64,000 nucleotides of DNA. It comes from Pardosa pseudoannulata (taxonomy: Eukaryota > Arthropoda > Arachnida > Araneae > Lycosidae). A program made the translations under genes and the position numbers. The notes beneath the pieces are model-generated. The model saw nothing but the letters and a program-made list of their open reading frames with translations. It was not told the origin of the DNA and searched no databases. Of the stretch, positions 58,328 to 64,000 are shown one piece after another (position 1 is the stretch's first letter; each line of letters begins with the position of its first letter). The stretch lies in NCBI GenBank assembly GCA_032207245.1, contig CM063510.1, positions 45,322,015 through 45,386,014 of the forward strand. Reading direction: 5' to 3'.

Positions 58328-58510
58328 GAACGCTGGCCGAATGGGTATGTCGTTGTTCTTTGGTACCGAAGCTCACGGGGTTTGAATCCTGCTAATGGCA
58401 TAGGTGTCCGTAGCCATTCGGAATAAGCTTTAAATAGTAGGTCCCGCTTTTTTTAGCCTTTGTATAGCAAAACAGTAGACTGTAGCACTTTGAAAAAAAT
58501 CAAAACCGAA
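58328..58510 (+). repeat. tRNA-derived SINE, best copy
   Basis: Head: CGCTGGCCGAATGGGTATG (A-box region) and CACGGGGTTTGAATCCTGC (B box GGTTTGAATCC). Body: GTCCGTAGCCATTCGGAAT, AGTAGGTCCCGC and TTTGTATAGCAAAACAGTAG, tail with AAAACCGAAT. Spacing of the boxes (about 45 bp) suits a Pol III promoter. Confidence 0.8.
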
Positions 58511-58587
58511 TCTTTTCTTTTTTATTCAAAATCAGATAATATATTTTAAATCTCGTCCTCAGAAACTCTTTTATCTGTTGCTATGCC

Positions 58588-58680
58588 AATCGGTCTCATT
58601 AGCCTCTGTCATTAGGTCCCGGCCTCATTAGCACTTGTGTAGCATAATAATTGACCCCAACGCTTCAAACCAATCAATTA
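58588..58680 (+). repeat. SINE body fragment
   Basis: TCATTAGGTCCCGGCCTCATT with AGCACTTGTGTAGCATAATA and a CCAATCAATT tail (first phrase cited in two parts) repeats the body of the SINE 160 bp upstream without a tRNA head. Confidence 0.6.
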
Positions 58681-59593
58681 ATTCTTTTGCTATGCAAGAA
58701 ACATCTTCATTTGTGGATAGATATTATCACCACACTGGAAGAAATTGTATTACAATCTGTTAATTCTGACACTGCCAGCTGATTTGAAACGGGAAGAATC
58801 GGGAAGTTAAGGTGTGTCTGCACTTGCCATACTGAATTCTTCTCGCTCAATGTTAACCTATAGGAAAAATAAGATTCCCTCTCGTCGGCTCGCATTTAAA
58901 ATATTCTTTGAAAAATTACATCTCGTGATTGAACAGCATATTTTCTAAGATGCCATTCTTCTGTTTTTTAAAAGCATCAAGAAAAATATTTTTTATTTTG
59001 AATAATTTGCTAAAAATTTTGGTATGATGTTTTCACAAATTCTAAAAAGAACACTTAATAAGACATAAAAAAAGGATAGCATCCATTAAGAATTTGCTGT
59101 TCTATCACTTGGTATAATGCTTTTAAAAAATACTTTAAATGCGAGCCAACCACAGGGCAATTTATTTTCAGCATAGATTAACATTGAACGAAAGAATTTC
59201 GATACAGATCTATTTTAATTACTTAAATAAACATAAGAACTTTGGAAGGTGTATTTATTTACTATGCAAAACTAATGCACATATCGGAGACACAGTTCTG
59301 ACCACGTCATAAATTCAAAATTTGTCAAGGTTTCCTCAAGGTTAAACGCCCCTATGACTGATGCTCCCGTGGCAAATGCCACCTTTGCCACGCCCTAGTT
59401 ACGGCCATGCTTGTGGTCCAGCTGCTTGGATCGACCAAGTGTCATTGGCAACAACAACAACAACAATAACAAATGTCAACTAAAGTGTTTATTACCTAAA
59501 ACTGAATGATAAATAAAATCTTTATTTATACAAAATAATAAAACCGAGCTAGTTACGCTTAAACTTAAAATTTCTTTTTGCTGCTGTAAATCC
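58681..59593. other. No gene; possible decayed hAT-type end
   Basis: At 59,350-59,420 the minus strand reads CATGGCCGTAACTAGGGCG followed by TGGCAAAGGTGGCATTTGCC, loosely like hAT MITE ends (CAGTGGCGTAACTAGGG). A CAACAACAACAATAA tract follows at about 59,450. Elsewhere nothing is recognised. Confidence 0.35.
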
Positions 59594-59655
59594 GGGCGAT
59601 GTGTTTTGTAGGCTGTGCAATTGCCAAATTATACAGCGTACAACACACATCGCCC
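59594..59655. repeat. 62-bp imperfect palindrome
   Basis: GGGCGATGTGTTTTGTAGGC and TGT on the left arm face the reverse complement GGGCGATGTGTGTTGTACGC and TGT; 21 of 23 positions pair around a 16-base loop. Confidence 0.85.
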
Positions 59656-60628
59656 TTATTACAGTATCAACGACATATCAACTACAAGAATATTTGTATT
59701 TTGTGGGACATATTCCGTAAAGACGGCTGGGAAACATAAAAGAGGTACGTTTATTCCAAGTTCCCTAGCGCTACCCATAGAGGGGAAGTCCAAGCCTGGG
59801 GGTGTATTCTATTTGATTCTTGCTTCTAAATTACGAGGTCTTACTTTGTATTGTCCTAGAGAGTAATGTTGGCAGCCTACCTAGTGCTGCTATAACAAAA
59901 TCTGTGGCGGCGTTGTATGGATGAATGCTTAACAGGCAGGTACCCCAAGTTATAAAAAAAGTTTTTAAGGATAGAATGAATTTCCAGCTTAATTTTTGAT
60001 ACAATAGGGATTTTTAGCCTTGAAATCAAATTTTTAAGTTTCACTATCAAGAGAATTGATAGCAAACATGATTACATTTCTATACAGTACAAAAGTTTTT
60101 TTTTTCAAAAATGATATAGTTTATTATTAAATTTGTATATGACGGTATCATATACGAAAATATATAATTTGAATTTTTTAAAAATAAAAATACGTAGCAT
60201 TTCTTGGTATGTGTTACCTGATGTCCTACTTTTACTGTCTGCCACTATTTTAAAAGACCTGTAATAAAAACTAAGAATGTAAGAATGTAATGATCTAAGA
60301 AATGTAAGAAAAAAAGCCGGTTATATATAACTGAACTGGGCGAGCATCCTCCATTCTTGGTTTCCCCGCCTAGCAAGAAATACGAGAAGCTTCTAGTGTA
60401 TTCTAGAAAGTCCAGAATATCGCCAACATAGCAAGAATTTTGATGAAATATCTTCACCACGGAAGCAAAAAATAAGTGCCCGGAACAGCGCCAACTTAGT
60501 GACTTCTCGCCAAATAACACAATTAGCCATTGCCTACTGTATTAGATAGAATCTTAGATTTACCTCATTTTGCATGGGATGGTGACCGAAATTCGAAGAC
60601 ACTTTGTAGCAATTTAAAGCATATTTCC

Positions 60629-60673
<45 letters not shown>

Positions 60674-60796
60674 ACAGTAATGGTATAGAATATTTACATT
60701 TATACTCAGAGTACTAGAAACAATATTTTGAATTTTAAAATGTAACAATATTTTAATATTATTAATATTTTCTAACTATAAACTATCATTAGGCAC
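59656..60796. other. No gene; TA microsatellite
   Basis: A (TA)n tract runs 60,631-60,669. Open frames at 59,615-59,866 and 60,245-60,520 have no start, splice or family support. Confidence 0.5.
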
Positions 60797-61463
60797 TGTG
60801 TGTGTAGAATGTTATCCAAAAAAATTAAGCAGATTTTGGAGCTTTTGAACACTCACGTTCTAAATATATATTCTAAAGTTATTTTTAATGAATGTAGGCA
60901 ACGAAATTCGATAACAACTTTTTAACACGATAATTACACTTTAACACGATATTATAAAGGACGCTACTCGCAAAATCGAAAAAGAAAATGTTCATTCTCA
61001 GAAGTTTGTAGAATTCTATATTCATATTATGAGATCAATATTTGATTATCGACCATGAATAGCAAATACTTGTAACTATATTCGAAAATTGTAAAGTAAA
61101 TAGGTTGTTAAATGCATAGATAATTAGCCTTTGAAAATCACATGATAGTTATTCATGGTCGATAAAATTTCCGATTTCTGGAATAAATGGTTAATAATTA
61201 ATTAATGAAAAATAAATAACCAATATCGACAATCTGTATCGTAGGTCCCAAAATAAAAAGTTCTAAGGTATTCTCTGTATTTTATACGTGAATGTGTTTT
61301 CCATGCATCACACAAAAAAGGGTAAGGAACAAAAAAATTTACATTTTTTTTCAAAAATTGGCAACGAGGGCTATAAATCCATTTATTACAGTGCAATAGT
61401 GGAATAGAAATGCTTATATTAAAGAGTTTCTTTTGAATAAAATTTAACCGTTCACAAGCTAAA
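60797..61463 (+). repeat. Unclassified 670-bp repeat, copy 2 (partner at 49.20-49.87 kb)
   Basis: Same order of blocks as copy 1. It retains a perfect 16-bp inverted pair TTATCGACCATGAATA / TATTCATGGTCGATAA about 90 bp apart, degraded in copy 1. Its tail (TATAAATCCATTTATTACAG.. to AATAAAATTTAACC) is followed by a weaker second version to about 61,575, suggesting a partial tandem duplication. Confidence 0.8.
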
Positions 61464-62544
61464 AGATGTATAAATCAATTTATTATGTCCCATTACTATG
61501 GTAGTCATATTTTAGGGTAGCAAAAAAAAATTGCTGATATTAAATAATTTCTGTAGAATAAAATAACTAAATGTGCTTGAAACTACAGTTTTATTTTTAT
61601 CATTTGTAGAGTAAATTACCTATTTATCTGTCCGTTTATACATATAAAACACGTAGGTATGCGGTACCAAAATTTACGACATTTATGCATTCCGAATGGC
61701 AACGGTTGCAACTACCACATTAAACACTATCGACCAGGGGCGATTTGCCATATTGTATCTTGTGCTTTAAGATTTGTATGAATCAAATGGCTGAAATAGA
61801 AAGTTAAATAACGATTATAAATATTTACCTTGTTTTCTTTAGAATGTTTGAGTTTGTTAAGTACAATAATTCTTACATGTAAAACATTCAAGTTTTTTCT
61901 TTTTTTTTTAAATCACGATGCTTTAGAATCAGACTTATAGAGTAGGGGTATTAAAGTTTTCAGTTAACTTCCCTCTTAAAAATATTGTCTAGGATAGTAG
62001 GTAATGTTGACATTTCTTTCATCTATTCTTTTTAGTTGAGTTCAGGGGCTTTGTAAAGGAGAATATAAAACTAAAAGCGACCATGCTGGGTGCGTAAAAG
62101 GTAGTTAAAAAATGTGATAAATTTAAAAATGGCAGCAATTGTTTACGAAATTTTTTTTTGTTTATTTAAATTTTCTCATTTTCTTTGGAAATTATTCTTT
62201 GATTAACTCTAATAGCTGAGCCATGAGCAGATGTATTAAAATATAAGATAATTAACAGGCTATAGTTCTTTAAATAATTGACTTTAACATTAAATTTTAC
62301 TTTGAAATTAAATGTGTGTTCATTAATATATAAATATTCTGTTTGTATTTCTATGCAGATTGGACAGTTTTTTCAGTATGAGGGCTAATTAAACTGGTAT
62401 CTACTTCTTAAAGCCGATTTATGAACAAATACAAACATCCATGCCAGTAGAATATAGATCGGACACTGCTATGTACTGGAAAAATGGTACTGTTGAAACA
62501 TGTAGCTCACTGTGAGATTTTCAGTAGATCCTAGCATCACGTTC
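61464..62544. other. No gene recognised; flank of the right-edge gene
   Basis: AT-rich. A TATAAATA at 62,329-62,336 lies 28 bases before a GCAGAT that could initiate transcription toward the putative gene at 62.5 kb; this is only suggestive. Confidence 0.4.
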
Positions 62545-62618
62545 ATGTTGGCTGTTTACAAAAAATTATTTTTGATTATTTCTATTCTTTACTCCATTAA
62601 GAGTAGAAGACTACAAAG
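62545..62618 (+). CDS. Putative first coding exon with signal peptide
   Basis: ATG at 62,545 opens MLAVYKKLFLIISILYSIKS, a good signal-peptide shape, then RRLQ, and ends in AAAG|GTAAGT, a strong donor, leaving two bases of a split codon. The only acceptor upstream of the next open frame with the right phase is CTAACAG ending at 62,956. Linkage to the next exon is inferred. Confidence 0.35.
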
Positions 62619-62956
62619 GTAAGTAGAAAAAGCAACACCTAACCGAAACTCATCGTATTGATTTAATGCTAGTCATTCGATAAGAATATTAACAATAAAT
62701 ATAAACTCATGATAGCTCACAATGAAATTTATAAATGACATGATAGCTAAGCCATTATAATTCTGTGACTACTTCCATAGATCTCAAGGATGTTGTTATT
62801 GTTGTTAAATATTGTGGTCTTGCTTCTCCACTCCAAATCTGTTACTGCTTAAGGAAACCTGATTAACTGTTTAAGAATCCTTTTATGTTACTGCAATTTT
62901 GAAACTTCAATATCAGTGATCGTATCACAACCTTTAACTACAGATGACACTAACAG

Positions 62957-63089
62957 TATGCTCCAAACTATAAGTGCTGTAAAAAACCATCTAAATCCCT
63001 CTGAATCATCCATTTCTGTCCTGATAAGATACGTCATACAGACTGAAGAAAAAATATTAATTATATTTCAAGAAAATCAAGTAATTCAA
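62957..63089 (+). CDS. Putative exon of small unrecognised gene
   Basis: The frame reads MLQTISAVKNHLNPSESSIS, VLIRYVIQTEEKILII and FQENQVIQ, ends in a GTAAGC donor at 63,090 and leaves phase 0. The same frame is open further left to 62,917 (VIVSQPLTTDDTNS), where TATCAG is an alternative acceptor of another phase. Composition is balanced and unlike the AT-noise frames around it. Confidence 0.45.
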
Positions 63090-63252
63090 GTAAGCAAGTA
63101 GTATTCCAACTAATATTATTTGAGAACTATTTCGGCACCAAGTAGATATATTTCAATTCCAAGTAATCTTCTATATGGGAGAGCTTTATACAGTAATTTT
63201 AAAATTATGTACATATTTACATTAGTAGTAATAAGTAGTTTTCTGTTTTTAG

Positions 63253-63438
63253 CTTGTTTGTTGTGCTTTTCCACGACAAGAACTTTTGTATGACAACCTT
63301 TTCATACTTATCGCTCACGGAGCCAAACTCAACATACAAAAAAACCAATTACAACAAGTGAACGTTTCTCTGCCCTTGGATGAAAAAAGAATACGAATAC
63401 CAACACAGACATATATCTTACTTTTACAGACTACATAG
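63253..63438 (+). CDS. Putative terminal exon of small unrecognised gene
   Basis: The acceptor is TTCTGTTTTTAG ending at 63,252. The exon continues in phase 0: LVCCAFPRQELLYDNLFILI, AHGAKLNIQKNQLQQVNVSL, PLDEKRIRIPTQTYILLLQTT, then TAG at 63,436-63,438. Joined with the previous exon this gives a C-terminus of about 105 residues. I recognise no family. If the upstream signal exon belongs, the product is a secreted protein of about 130 residues. Confidence 0.45.
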   Translation, partial: LVCCAFPRQELLYDNLFILIAHGAKLNIQKNQLQQVNVSLPLDEKRIRIPTQTYILLLQTT

Positions 63439-63639
63439 GTTTAATTGCTGTGGTACAAACACATCAAATAATTGGTTCTGTGTTACAGTATTTCCCACCA
63501 TGGATATTTGAGACGACACTAGGGGCATACGCTACAGTTCGATGTATTACCTGAGTCATTAAATATATAATTTAAAACTATACAGTAATTGCGATGTTGA
63601 CGTTTAAAGTAATGAAACCGAAGCACCGATTGTGGGTCG

Positions 63640-63835
63640 CTTGAAGGTCTGCTTGCGAAATGATTGCTTCCTCAACGACACGTAGAGTATCGGAGTTCAT
63701 AGGTTTGAATCCCATTTCTGATATGTACTTGTGTAACCTACTGTTTAAAGCATAAATCCTTTATAAACAGTAGGTCTTAATTTAATTAGCCCTCGGGTTG
63801 TAAGAGAATCATCATAGCACCCCGAACCAAACGAA
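63640..63835 (+). repeat. tRNA-derived SINE
   Basis: B box in CATAGGTTTGAATCCCA (about 63,700), then the body with CAGTAGGTCTTAATTTAATT and AGCCCTCGGGTTGTAAG, then ATCATAGCACCCCGAACCAA and a CGAATCCCAAAG end. Same general plan as the 58.33-kb copy. An inverted phrase CCTACTGTTTA / TAAACAGTAGG lies inside. Confidence 0.65.
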
Positions 63836-63934
63836 TCCCAAAGATTTTGTTTCGTTTGTTTCAAACAGTGTTATAAAAGCGAACTTTAAGCCTTCCGAAT
63901 CATGCATATCTTGTTCTGATGCCCTAGGTTAAGG

Positions 63935-63990
63935 TAAGTGAGGTTAGGTTTGGTTTGATTTGGTTTGAAGTTATACTGTCTACTTTATTT
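63935..63990 (-). repeat. SINE 3' fragment, antisense
   Basis: GGTTTGGTTTGATTTGGTTTG with a following ATACTGTCTACTTTATTTAC is the reverse complement of the SINE tail (GTA..AAAGTAGAC..CAAACC). Runs to the window edge. Quoted phrases are split for brevity. Confidence 0.45.
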
Positions 63991-64000
63991 ACTACATGAA

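Overview
This is a eukaryotic, AT-rich (roughly 70% A+T by eye) nuclear window. Multi-kilobase introns, degenerate transposons, tRNA-derived SINEs and long TA microsatellites suggest an arthropod. The style of the Mutator-like (MULE) transposase relics suggests a chelicerate such as a spider; this is inferred from remembered family resemblance, not from a search.

Left half (1 to about 29.5 kb, + strand): the last eight exons of the Mediator subunit gene MED25. They encode the C-terminal 540 residues: a low-complexity linker, the complete activator-interacting (ACID/PTOV) domain and a Gln-rich tail with an LRSLL motif, ending in a stop at 29,421-29,423. All splice phases agree. The N-terminal von Willebrand domain lies off the left edge. 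The 10.3-kb intron between exons 6 and 7 carries a young antisense Ty3/gypsy LTR retrotransposon (18,697-24,339) with 237-bp LTRs differing at two positions, a 4-bp target duplication, a Lys-tRNA-type primer site and a polypurine tract. Its long gag-pol frame is open, but gag is broken or slip-regulated at an A9 run. The same intron holds a mariner-type relic and a diverged tandem array.

Middle (34.0-36.3 kb, - strand): the main exon of a secreted Pro/Tyr/His-rich protein with 34-residue repeats. Its start codon lies on an upstream exon I could not place.

Right (36.3-62.5 kb): a transposon graveyard. It holds a MULE relic with a nested 468-bp TIR element, a piggyBac-like MITE part of which is duplicated as a 228-bp inverted arm, a pogo/Tigger derivative, hAT remnants, Helitron-type ends, SINEs, MULE-associated repeats in three copies, an unclassified 670-bp repeat in two copies, and a 770-bp compound microsatellite. 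Near the right edge (62.5-63.4 kb, + strand) two or three phase-compatible exons outline a small unrecognised gene.

A window-scale pattern ties the halves together. CpG dinucleotides are scarce across MED25 and about 4 kb beyond it, then become several-fold denser. The young gypsy insert is CpG-rich inside the depleted domain, and its only two LTR differences are CpG transitions. Germline methylation of the MED25 gene body would explain this.
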